Positions 5,738 through 12,622 of a stretch of DNA of 37,144 nucleotides are shown piece by piece. Location of the stretch: positions 1 through 37,144 of the forward strand of contig JALFGP010000129.1 in the NCBI GenBank assembly GCA_022777205.1, given 5' to 3'. Source of the DNA: Rikenellaceae bacterium. GTDB lineage: Bacteria > Bacteroidota > Bacteroidia > Bacteroidales > UBA932. The first letter of the stretch is position 1. Each line of letters opens with the position of its first letter. Below the pieces are notes generated by a model. The model saw only the letters and a program-made list of their open reading frames with translations, had not been told where the DNA came from and ran no database searches. The position numbers and the translations under genes are program-made.

Positions 5738-5918
5738 TGCCGGAAGCTCGCCCCTCTCCATCTACCGCAACACCGTCCTCTATTGGCGTGGCTTCGTGGT
5801 GGCCGACCTCTACAGCGAGTCATTCACTGCGCCTCCCTACGAGGTGGGTGCGGACTTTCCGCAGGAGTGGCTCGTCACTGCCGATGGGAAGGCCTTTGGC
5901 GTGGATTTGTCCGGTTGA
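5622..5918 (+). pseudogene. Internally deleted phage-tail-like protein relic (copy 2)
   Basis: The frame codes for 98 residues. It starts MATFGLRYFAQLRSKYKG and WRVEIAERDYSDPSEE as in copy 1, goes on to FAGSSPLSI, then passes to YRNTVLYWRGFVVADLYSE and FTAPPYEV, and ends GADFPQEWLVTADGKAFG. The three blocks are well kept yet look like separated parts of a larger protein joined in frame. I read it as an in-frame deletion derivative, possibly still expressed. The alternative is a genuine small protein family; comparison with full-length relatives would decide. Confidence 0.5.
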
Positions 5919-6080
5919 AAGAATATTTTCAACGTTTGGAGAAAGCCCGAACTTGATGAAAAATAACACTGATTTCAAAGAACATTTATTCTACGACATA
6001 TGGCCTTCGAGCCGCTGCATAAATTCTTTATATTTACCGAACTATTTATAAGCTATTATTGCATAATTGAAATATTTCCG
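5919..6080. other. Gap without a recognisable gene
   Basis: AT-rich sequence between the copy 2 relic and the first small-RNA unit. Reading frames here are short and lack protein-like features; no hairpin or promoter other than that of the small RNA was seen. Confidence 0.4.
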
Positions 6081-6088
6081 TACTTTTG
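6081..6088 (+). promoter_or_regulatory. -7 element (TACTTTTG) of small RNA unit A
   Basis: TACTTTTG fits TAnnTTTG and is followed by CATCGGA, the same as in unit B. Confidence 0.55.
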
Positions 6089-6093
6089 CATCG

Positions 6094-6178
6094 GATTTTT
6101 ATGAGATATGATTGGAGGTGCTCTCCAAAGCTAATCGATAAGAGCGTCTGCTAAGATAGGGCAGATGCTCTTTTCTTT
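6094..6178 (+). ncRNA. Putative small RNA A
   Basis: An approximately 85-nt unit from the predicted start after TACTTTTG to a terminator: AGAGCGTCTGC (6141-6151) pairs with GCAGATGCTCT (6161-6171) with one G-U pair, followed by TTTCTTT. It contains GTGCTCTCCAAAGCT (6118-6132), which is repeated exactly in unit B at the same spacing. CTCT of that block could also pair with the AGAG of the terminator arm, so an alternative fold is possible. A 17-codon ORF (ATG at 6101) runs into the terminator but has no match in unit B, which argues for an RNA rather than a peptide. The Rfam family is not known to me. Confidence 0.55.
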
Positions 6179-6228
6179 AAATAAGTATTGACCAAAATAA
6201 ATAAATGTTGTAGTAATGAAAAAAACTA

Positions 6229-6236
6229 TATCTTTG
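6229..6236 (+). promoter_or_regulatory. -7 element (TATCTTTG) of small RNA unit B
   Basis: TATCTTTG matches TAnnTTTG, with TTG at 6208-6210 as a -33 candidate 18 bases upstream. CATCGGA follows, as in unit A. Confidence 0.6.
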
Positions 6237-6241
6237 CATCG

Positions 6242-6326
6242 GAAAATGTTGAGCTTTTAGAGTATTGTGCTCTCCAAAGCTGATAGTTTTAGAGCATTTG
6301 CATTTCTGCAGATGCTCTTTCTTTTT
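6242..6326 (+). ncRNA. Putative small RNA B
   Basis: Second unit, also about 85 nt and 148 bases downstream of A. It has the shared GTGCTCTCCAAAGCT at 6267-6281, and a terminator made of AGAGCATTTGCA (6291-6302) and TGCAGATGCTCT (6307-6318) followed by TTCTTTTT. Upstream, AGCTTT (6252-6257) pairs with AAAGCT (6276-6281), and AGAG with CTCT within that stem, giving a second hairpin. The only ATG in the first part is closed after four codons. Conservation of promoter, core and terminator, but not of reading frame, supports a structured RNA. Confidence 0.55.
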
Positions 6327-6333
6327 AGAAGAA

Positions 6334-6414
6334 ATGCGGATGATGTACTCTTGACAAGCCGCTCCTGGCTCGCACAAATTAGCCACCAGCTCTGGCTTTT
6401 CCCTCCATCCGCAT
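6334..6414. repeat. 81-nt structured element closed by a 9-bp inverted repeat
   Basis: ATGCGGATG (6334-6342) pairs perfectly with CATCCGCAT (6406-6414). Inside are two further hairpins: AGCC/GGCT around GCTCCT, and AGCCA/TGGCT around CCAGCTC. This gives a three-way-junction shape on either strand. It lies just after small RNA B and may be a dispersed repeat or RNA element. I do not recognise it. Confidence 0.4.
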
Positions 6415-6419
6415 AGGTA

Positions 6420-6441
6420 CCGTTCCACACCACTGGAACGG
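6420..6441 (-). terminator. Hairpin after the polyene-like operon
   Basis: CCGTTCCA (6420-6427) pairs with TGGAACGG (6434-6441). It lies about 100 bases beyond the last stop of the leftward operon (6545). No clear T-run follows on the minus strand, so termination is only likely. The stretch 6442-6544 shows nothing else. Confidence 0.35.
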
Positions 6442-6544
6442 ATTCTTTAATGCCCTCTATGTATATGTTCTTCCGAGAATAGCTTTGCTGTCACCATGCT
6501 CCTTCATGTTGATATGAAAGCAGGTCACTATATAGAATAGCAGT

Positions 6545-7336
6545 CTATCGGGAGAGGAACTGCCCCACAAGCGGTGCGACGGCAGCTCCGGTCATCATAT
6601 GCCCCTCGCCTTCGAGGAGGTTGTATTCTGCACCGGGGAAGATTTCGCAGTAGCGTTCAGAGTAGGAAACCGGGACGATTTTGTCGTTTGTGCCGTGGAT
6701 GATGCAGACAGGTCCCTTGTAGGCTGAAGAAGTCTCGTAAATCGGCATCTTTTGGGCTTCCTGAATAAACCCACGTCCCAGTTTGTGGAACATAACGCTC
6801 ACATACTCAGGGGGATTCTGTGGGTCATACTTGGCATTCATACACTGGCCCTTGATGGCATCATCCTTTAGCACTGCAGCCGGAGCCAAGAGTACGAGAG
6901 CATCGGGAGCCTGACCTTCACGGGACAGTTTACCCGCCAGCATACCGGCCACCACTCCGCCCTGGGAATGTCCCACAAGATAGAGCTCCGAAACATAGGG
7001 CAAGGCTCTTGCATATTCCACAACAGCTTGTGCATCAGCAATTTCTGTGGACAGTTTCATATCGATGAACTTGCCTTCACTGCGGCCTTGGGCATCGAAA
7101 TCGAAACTTATGCTGGCTATCCCGCGAGAAGCAAGTTCAGCGGCTATGGTCGGAATGGGTTTCCATCTTTTGGATGCCATAAACCCGTGCATAAGCACAG
7201 CCATAGGGCATTTGCCGGTCGCAGCATCAAAGCCTTCCGGGAGAGTTATTTTTATGTCTATGCCGCCCTGAGGGCCACGCACTGAATATTCCCTTTTCCT
7301 GAACAAACTGAACATAAGATATTTAATTGGGGCCAT
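6545..7336 (-). CDS. Alpha/beta hydrolase (serine esterase/lipase type)
   Basis: A 263-residue cytoplasmic hydrolase, last gene of the operon. VLMHGFMASK holds the oxyanion region, GHSQGG (about residues 141-146) the nucleophile serine, the GTNDKIVP segment the acid, and GEGHMM the histidine. This is a complete triad of the BAAT/dienelactone-hydrolase-like branch. It starts 17 bases after the AMP-ligase stop. In this context it may release or trim an acyl product or hydrolyse a thioester, but the substrate cannot be read from sequence. An internal ATG at 7315 is an alternative start. Confidence 0.75.
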   Translation of the reverse strand: MAPIKYLMFSLFRKREYSVRGPQGGIDIKITLPEGFDAATGKCPMAVLMHGFMASKRWKPIPTIAAELASRGIASISFDFDAQGRSEGKFIDMKLSTEIADAQAVVEYARALPYVSELYLVGHSQGGVVAGMLAGKLSREGQAPDALVLLAPAAVLKDDAIKGQCMNAKYDPQNPPEYVSVMFHKLGRGFIQEAQKMPIYETSSAYKGPVCIIHGTNDKIVPVSYSERYCEIFPGAEYNLLEGEGHMMTGAAVAPLVGQFLSR

Positions 7337-7353
7337 TCGGCCACGATTTCCTT

Positions 7354-8676
7354 CTATTTCTGATAGTATTTCCTGTCAGGCTTGCCGTTGTAGGTCCGCC
7401 TGATGGCATCCACAGCCTCATAATAAGTCGGCACCTTGAAACTGTCCAGCCTCTCCTTGATATGCAGGGCAATGGACCTCTTGTCCAGTTCTGCCCCTTC
7501 TGAAAGCACTACGAGCAGTTTGAGCACAGTCCCTATTACCGGATGCTGGGCCGCAATGCAGATGCAGTCCTTGACGGCGGGGTGCGAGGCAGCGGCATTC
7601 TCCACCTCCACAGGATTTACCTTGAATCCTCCCACGTTGATTATATCCCCGCGGCGGCCGGTCAGGTGAATAAGCCCTTCCGCGTCCACATATCCGAGGT
7701 CCGCCCCATAGATTTTCCCGTTCTGCAGCACCTTTGCAGTGGACTCAGGATCAGCCACATAGCCACTCATAATCGTCTTTCCGGAAACTATGATGCTGCC
7801 GTCTTCCGTGACCTCAACGGTGGAATTTTTCATAGGCCTTCCTATGCAGCCTTCCATATAGCGGCCGTCATTGAAGTCGTAGGTGCAGACAGCGCCGATT
7901 TCCGTACCTCCGAGAGTGTTGTAGAGACGCGAATGTGGCAACGCCTTAGCCAGCAGTTCCATATCGGTCTGGGTAATCGGTGCGGCACCGGTCTCTATGA
8001 AGTCTATTTTGTCGGCAAGGGAGCAAAGTTTCTCGTATGAAAACTGCATAATCAGACGCAGGCTCGCAGGCACCATAAAAGTGGCGAACTTGTTATAATT
8101 CAGATTGAACACCTCGAAAAAGGCATTCATATCCTTGAGACCGTCTAAAATGCAGACCGTACCGCCCACAGTGAGCACCGGGTGCAGCTTGAAAAGTGAT
8201 GCAATGTGGTTGAGCGGACCGCTGATGATGAAAAGCAACTCCGGGGTGAAGTGCATATCGCAGATGAAATTGTCTGCGCAGGAAGTCAGGGCAGTCTCGG
8301 AAAGCATCACTCCCTTAGACTTGCCGGTGGTGCCTGTGGTGTAGAGTATGTCCACAATGTCAGGGGCGAAGCTGCAGGATTCCACTTCATCACGGACAGC
8401 CTGGAAATTCATCTCAAGTGCCTGATTCTCAAGAGGAACCGCAATAGCCCCGAGATAATGCACGGCACAATAGGTCACGACGAAGGCTATGTTCTGGGTG
8501 GCGCGGAAGACATAGGGACGGTTTTCCCTCAGTCCCGCTGCCTTCAGTTCTTCGGAACGCTCCACTATGGCATTCCAGAGGTTCCCGTAAGTGATTCTGT
8601 CTCCGGCACATTCAACGGCAATCTTGTCCGGGGTGCGGGATGCGTGAAGAGCTATGCTCTGTTCCAGTGTCATCAT
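7354..8676 (-). CDS. AMP-dependent acyl/aryl-CoA (ACP) ligase
   Basis: A 440-residue member of the ANL superfamily. The AMP-binding loop is YTTGTTGKSKGV (about residues 112-123), the A5 motif is NTLGGTEIG, the hinge region is LTGRRGDIINVGGFKVNPVEVE, and the catalytic lysine sits at the end in NGKPDRK. It is shorter than usual (500 or more), chiefly in the N-terminal part. The start overlaps the stop of the ACP gene (ATGATGA), so the pair is coupled and the enzyme probably loads an acid, perhaps the starter unit, onto that ACP. Which acid is unknown: no ammonia-lyase is present to make cinnamate or coumarate. Confidence 0.85.
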   Translation of the reverse strand: MMTLEQSIALHASRTPDKIAVECAGDRITYGNLWNAIVERSEELKAAGLRENRPYVFRATQNIAFVVTYCAVHYLGAIAVPLENQALEMNFQAVRDEVESCSFAPDIVDILYTTGTTGKSKGVMLSETALTSCADNFICDMHFTPELLFIISGPLNHIASLFKLHPVLTVGGTVCILDGLKDMNAFFEVFNLNYNKFATFMVPASLRLIMQFSYEKLCSLADKIDFIETGAAPITQTDMELLAKALPHSRLYNTLGGTEIGAVCTYDFNDGRYMEGCIGRPMKNSTVEVTEDGSIIVSGKTIMSGYVADPESTAKVLQNGKIYGADLGYVDAEGLIHLTGRRGDIINVGGFKVNPVEVENAAASHPAVKDCICIAAQHPVIGTVLKLLVVLSEGAELDKRSIALHIKERLDSFKVPTYYEAVDAIRRTYNGKPDRKYYQK

Positions 8677-8897
8677 TTTTCAGCAAGTTTGGTTTCCACC
8701 ATCTTCACTATCGAGTCTATGTTGCGCAGGTTTCTCGGAGTGGCATCTTCCACCTTCAGACGGATTTTGAAGTCCCGCTCCAGCAACATCATTATGGTCG
8801 CTATGCCCAGGGAATCCAGTTCCCCGAACAGAAAGTCCCGGTCGAAATCCACGGTCGGAAGAGCATCCGAAAGCAATTTATAGATATGTTGTTTCAT
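8673..8897 (-). CDS. Acyl carrier protein (third of the operon)
   Basis: A 74-residue ACP. The phosphopantetheine serine lies in GELDSLGIATIMMLLE (about residues 26-41), with LDSLG in place of the usual DSL/DSI context, and the remaining helices are ACP-like. It is followed by the AMP-ligase with overlap and has its own -7 element 37 bases upstream. It is most likely the partner loaded by that ligase. It is distinct in sequence from the ACPs at 21171 and 25009. Confidence 0.85.
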   Translation of the reverse strand: MKQHIYKLLSDALPTVDFDRDFLFGELDSLGIATIMMLLERDFKIRLKVEDATPRNLRNIDSIVKMVETKLAEK

Positions 8898-8933
8898 AGT
8901 CAGTGAATAAAGTAATCCTCAAAAAACAACCTG

Positions 8934-8941
8934 CAAAGGTA
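8934..8941 (-). promoter_or_regulatory. Internal promoter (TACCTTTG) for ACP, ligase and hydrolase
   Basis: Minus-strand TACCTTTG lies in the 54-base gap between the MMPL stop (8952) and the ACP start (8897), with a TTG-containing T-rich -33 region inside the MMPL end. It would let the last three genes be transcribed apart from the main operon. Confidence 0.5.
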
Positions 8942-8951
8942 CGGAAAATTT

Positions 8952-11684
8952 TCAGTCAAAAACAACATTCCCCACAAAGCCTTCTGCGGAAACCCTGGCT
9001 GCGGTGCGGCGGTCATCGTCCTGTATATGGGCGAGGATGCGGCTTTGCGGATGGATGAGAGCGAGATATATAGCGGACTCGCCGTAACCTTCGTCTGTAA
9101 TTTCAATGGTCTCAGATTCAGGAATGGCTTTCAGTTCGGATTCGCGGCGGCGGAGATTGCGTCTGACGCTGCGGCTGATTTCCATACCTTTATATATATA
9201 GCGTGCGCAAACCCGGTCATAAGGCGTCTTCGGAGCCCCCTTCCAGAGCAGGGAAAGAGTCAGGGGATATGGGCGCACCTTGCCCTTGGAGGTGGTCAGG
9301 AAACGGAAGAGGAAAGGAGGAATCAGCCAGGACATCAGCACCACCGAAAACATACCGACTATCGTGACCTGCGCAAGCGAGTGCATTGCAGGATGCCGCG
9401 CCACTATCAGCGAGCCTATGCCAATGAACATAATCAGGGCGGACTGCAAAATGCTATGCTTGTAGGATTTGAGTATAGGTCTGCGGAAAGTGTATTCACT
9501 CTGGCAGCCTTCGGTCATGAAAATGGTGTAATCGTCCCCCTGTCCGAAAATGAAAGTGGCCAGTATGATATTGACTATGTTGAATTTGATTCCGCAAAGG
9601 CCCATTATGCCGAGTATCCACACCCAGCTCACAGCCATAGGGAGGAAGGCGATTATCGCGAGTTCAAGCCTTCCGAAGGAGAACCACAGGAAGAAGAATA
9701 CTATCAGCGAGCAGGCCCAGCCTATATAGTTGAAATTGTCCGAAAGATTGTTGGAAAGAGCGCTGTTCATACCTGCCACGTCGAAGCTGTTGGAATAGCA
9801 GCCCTTCACGGTCTCAATGTTTTCAGGCTCCACACTCAGCACGTCCACCACATAGCAGAGCCCGTCGGTCTGAGTGAGATTCTGCACAAACAGGGATGAG
9901 GTCAGAGGGGAGAAATATTCCAATGGCTGTGGGGAAGGAGCCGGGGCTGAGAGCAGTCTGCAAAAACCTGCAAATGCCCCCGGAGCAAAGCCGGCCTTCC
10001 CTGCTGCCTCCTCGATCTGTCCCGGAAGCACCTCTGAGTACCGCTCGCAGAATCGGGACCAGTCTTCCAGCCTGAGCTCCTGGGCCTGACTACTGACCAG
10101 GAATGGTGATACAGACTTGCACCCCGCCACCAATCCTACCCTGCAAAGGCTGTCCGTAATGCTGCAGTTGGCGGAATGTTCCGAAAGAGCCGAATCGAAA
10201 TCCGCACCGGAAGAAAGCACATAGACCTCTCTGGCAGATTTGCTGCGGGCGAAAAGGTTCTGGAAATAGGCCATATCCTCCCTCTGCCGGTCGGTCATAT
10301 AATTGATGTTGGAAATATTGGAATCAAACTCCGTGCGGAAGCTGAAAAATGCGAAAACTACAGTCAGCACAAGCGAAACCCAGATCAGACTGCGGTGATT
10401 CTCAGGCGAAAACCCGGCCACGGCATCCAGGAAACGGCTTTTGCGACTGGCCTTCTCCCCCGTCCGGACAAAGTGCGGAAGGTAGAGCAGCACGAAAAGT
10501 ATGGTGCCTAAAAGCAGAAGGGAGGCGAAAATGCCGAGGTGTCTCAGAGCAGTGGCCTGGAGAGGCACCAAGGCAAGGAAGGCACCTACCGTGGTGATAT
10601 TGCCCACCAGCAGAGGCATAAAGATTTCCTTCACGGCCTGGCGCATATCCCTCTGATGCTCCGAATGGGCTATCAGATGTAGGGGGTAATTCACTGCTAT
10701 TCCGAGAATGACGCTGGATATGCCAATTACTATGATTGACACCTTGTCCACCAGCAGGGCAATGCCTCCGATGGCAAAAAGCCAGCCCCAACCTATGGAA
10801 AGGAGTATCAGCAATATGTTTCTGAAAGAGCCGAAAGAGGTGGCAAGGAGCAGGATTATCAGAAGCCCGGCCACAATGACCGCAATGATGCTGTCCGTTT
10901 TGATGCGGGAAGCATTCCCCACCGCAATTTCAGGTCCTCCCACTATGTCTGCCCTCAAATCCGGATAAACTGCCTCGACACTTCCGGCAGCCTCCTTCAA
11001 CAGGGCAAGCAGTCTGGCATTGTTGCTGGTCTCGCTGCCGCCGAAAGGGGAATTGAGCAGGACTATGGCCCTGGACATATCCGGGGTGAAGACATAGCCG
11101 TCATAGATTTCGAAGATATTGTTTTCGTTGGATGTGTTCAGACGGGAAAGCACGGGGCTGAAAAGGCCGAGGGGGTCTTTGACTATGGTTGAGGCCACGA
11201 AAGGTCCCGTAGGAAAGGAAAGAGTCTGACGGTCCTGCATCAGCCGCTCTTCCACATACCCGGGCAAGGAGAGCAGACTGTCTATGCGGGCGTAATCCGA
11301 AGGGGTGAGGAAATATGGGATATTGTCCATCACGAAGTCAGTAACCGTCTGAATTGCAGACATATCGAATTGAGCCGTGAGGCTTTCGCACCAGTTCTCG
11401 CTGTCCAGTTCCTCCACCTTGCCCACAAAATGCTCTATTCCTTCCACCATCCTGTCCGGGTCGTCGGATCCAGAAAAAAGTATCACAAGACGGTCGGCCC
11501 CTGAGATTTTCTGATACACATTCAGGGCCTCCCTGTCCTTTGTCCCGAGGGGCACGAAATCAGTTATGTCCTCGCTGTAATGCAGATTGAACAAAAGCAG
11601 GCCGGAAATCAGGGTGAGCAGGCCCAAAGATGCCCACATCACAGCCCGATGTTCCCGGAAATAATCATACACTCTCAGTTTCAT
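8952..11684 (-). CDS. MMPL/RND-family lipid exporter with a methyltransferase-like tail
   Basis: A 910-residue inner-membrane protein of the RND/MMPL superfamily. A first membrane segment (ASLGLLTLISGLLLF) is followed by a large periplasmic loop, a block of membrane helices from about residue 250 (SIIAVIVAGLLIILLLATS), and a second loop and helix block from about 650. This is the duplicated RND plan. After the last helices it carries about 95 extra residues, including YKGMEISRSVRRNLRRRE and a Rossmann-like stretch, IEITDEGYGESAIYLAL then RILAHIQDDD, resembling a degenerate SAM-methyltransferase nucleotide site. The start at 11684 is chosen because it overlaps the previous stop as ATGA. It probably moves the finished lipid across the inner membrane, working with the LolA-like protein. 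Confidence 0.85.
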   Translation of the reverse strand: MKLRVYDYFREHRAVMWASLGLLTLISGLLLFNLHYSEDITDFVPLGTKDREALNVYQKISGADRLVILFSGSDDPDRMVEGIEHFVGKVEELDSENWCESLTAQFDMSAIQTVTDFVMDNIPYFLTPSDYARIDSLLSLPGYVEERLMQDRQTLSFPTGPFVASTIVKDPLGLFSPVLSRLNTSNENNIFEIYDGYVFTPDMSRAIVLLNSPFGGSETSNNARLLALLKEAAGSVEAVYPDLRADIVGGPEIAVGNASRIKTDSIIAVIVAGLLIILLLATSFGSFRNILLILLSIGWGWLFAIGGIALLVDKVSIIVIGISSVILGIAVNYPLHLIAHSEHQRDMRQAVKEIFMPLLVGNITTVGAFLALVPLQATALRHLGIFASLLLLGTILFVLLYLPHFVRTGEKASRKSRFLDAVAGFSPENHRSLIWVSLVLTVVFAFFSFRTEFDSNISNINYMTDRQREDMAYFQNLFARSKSAREVYVLSSGADFDSALSEHSANCSITDSLCRVGLVAGCKSVSPFLVSSQAQELRLEDWSRFCERYSEVLPGQIEEAAGKAGFAPGAFAGFCRLLSAPAPSPQPLEYFSPLTSSLFVQNLTQTDGLCYVVDVLSVEPENIETVKGCYSNSFDVAGMNSALSNNLSDNFNYIGWACSLIVFFFLWFSFGRLELAIIAFLPMAVSWVWILGIMGLCGIKFNIVNIILATFIFGQGDDYTIFMTEGCQSEYTFRRPILKSYKHSILQSALIMFIGIGSLIVARHPAMHSLAQVTIVGMFSVVLMSWLIPPFLFRFLTTSKGKVRPYPLTLSLLWKGAPKTPYDRVCARYIYKGMEISRSVRRNLRRRESELKAIPESETIEITDEGYGESAIYLALIHPQSRILAHIQDDDRRTAARVSAEGFVGNVVFD

Positions 11685-12622
11685 TTTCTCAAGTTTGAAA
11701 CGGTCTGTCTGAACCAGGTCATAAATTCTGTCCTCCACCTACGGCTTTCATCGCTACCCTTGCTCTCGGATGCTCCGAAGCCGTGCCCTCCGCTACTGTA
11801 TTGGATATATTGATGAGGGACACCGGAGACAGTGAGAGCGGAATCCAGAAGTTCGGAATTGCGGTAATCCACCACCTTGTCGTCCCGGCAGTTGAGCAAA
11901 AACACCGGCGGACAGTCCTCCGGCACGTGTTTTTCGAGTGAAAGGGAATCCCTGAGCCGACGGTTGCCGCTGCGGTATTCCCCAAGGAGAGCCCTGCGAG
12001 AACGCCTGTGGGTATATTCCGAAGACATACTCACCACAGGATAGATTGCGGCCACGAAATCGGGTCTTCTGGATTCTTCGGAATGTACGCCTTTGAGGGC
12101 CGGGAAATCGCTGCGGAAAAATTCGGCGGCAGACATCACCAGGTGCCCTCCTGCTGAAAAGCCCATAGCCCCCACAAGGCTGGTGCTGTCGATCTGGCGC
12201 AACACCTGCACGGCCCTCTGCATATCACTTATCATATCCGGGTGCTTGCGGGTGGAAGTATAGAGTCCGGCGAGACATCCGAACTGAAACTTGCCCATCA
12301 CGCTGTATTTCAGCACATAAGCACAGACTCCCTGCTCCTGGAGCCAACGGGCCACCTGCACACCCTCGTTGTCATAGTCCAGCCAGCAATAACTGCCTCC
12401 TGGACAGACGATTACGGAGACTCCATAGAGATTCTCCGCCGGCGGAAAGGCTTCGAGAGTCACCGCGTGGCGATGATGGGCGGTGCCATCCCAGATATGG
12501 ATAAGTCCTTTCTTGTCAGGCATACGGAACTGCTCCGACTCGGGCGGGTCAGAGGCAAGGGCGCTTATTGCCGGACATATTATGCACAAAAACGCAGATA
12601 TGACTGCCAATCTATTCATCAT
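11681..12622 (-). CDS. Secreted alpha/beta hydrolase (acetyl-esterase-like)
   Basis: A 313-residue protein with a signal peptide (MMNRLAVISAFLCIICPAISALA). VIVCPGGSYCWL is the HGGG-like oxyanion region, GFSAGGHL the nucleophile motif, CRDDKVVDY the acid, and GGHGFG the histidine, as in the BD-FAE/acetyl-xylan-esterase group. It is exported to the periplasm and may trim or transfer an acyl or acetyl group on the exported polyene lipid; the substrate is inferred only from position between the oxidoreductases and the exporter. It overlaps both neighbours by four bases. Confidence 0.8.
   Translation of the reverse strand: MMNRLAVISAFLCIICPAISALASDPPESEQFRMPDKKGLIHIWDGTAHHRHAVTLEAFPPAENLYGVSVIVCPGGSYCWLDYDNEGVQVARWLQEQGVCAYVLKYSVMGKFQFGCLAGLYTSTRKHPDMISDMQRAVQVLRQIDSTSLVGAMGFSAGGHLVMSAAEFFRSDFPALKGVHSEESRRPDFVAAIYPVVSMSSEYTHRRSRRALLGEYRSGNRRLRDSLSLEKHVPEDCPPVFLLNCRDDKVVDYRNSELLDSALTVSGVPHQYIQYSSGGHGFGASESKGSDESRRWRTEFMTWFRQTVSNLRK

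Noticed and set aside
6177..6428. Minus-strand frame of 83 codons
   Set aside because: It spans small RNA B and the inverted-repeat element and has no start context; structure explains the sequence better.
9027..9899. Plus-strand frame of 290 codons opposite the MMPL exporter
   Set aside because: Antisense shadow; the minus strand encodes the exporter with its membrane helices.
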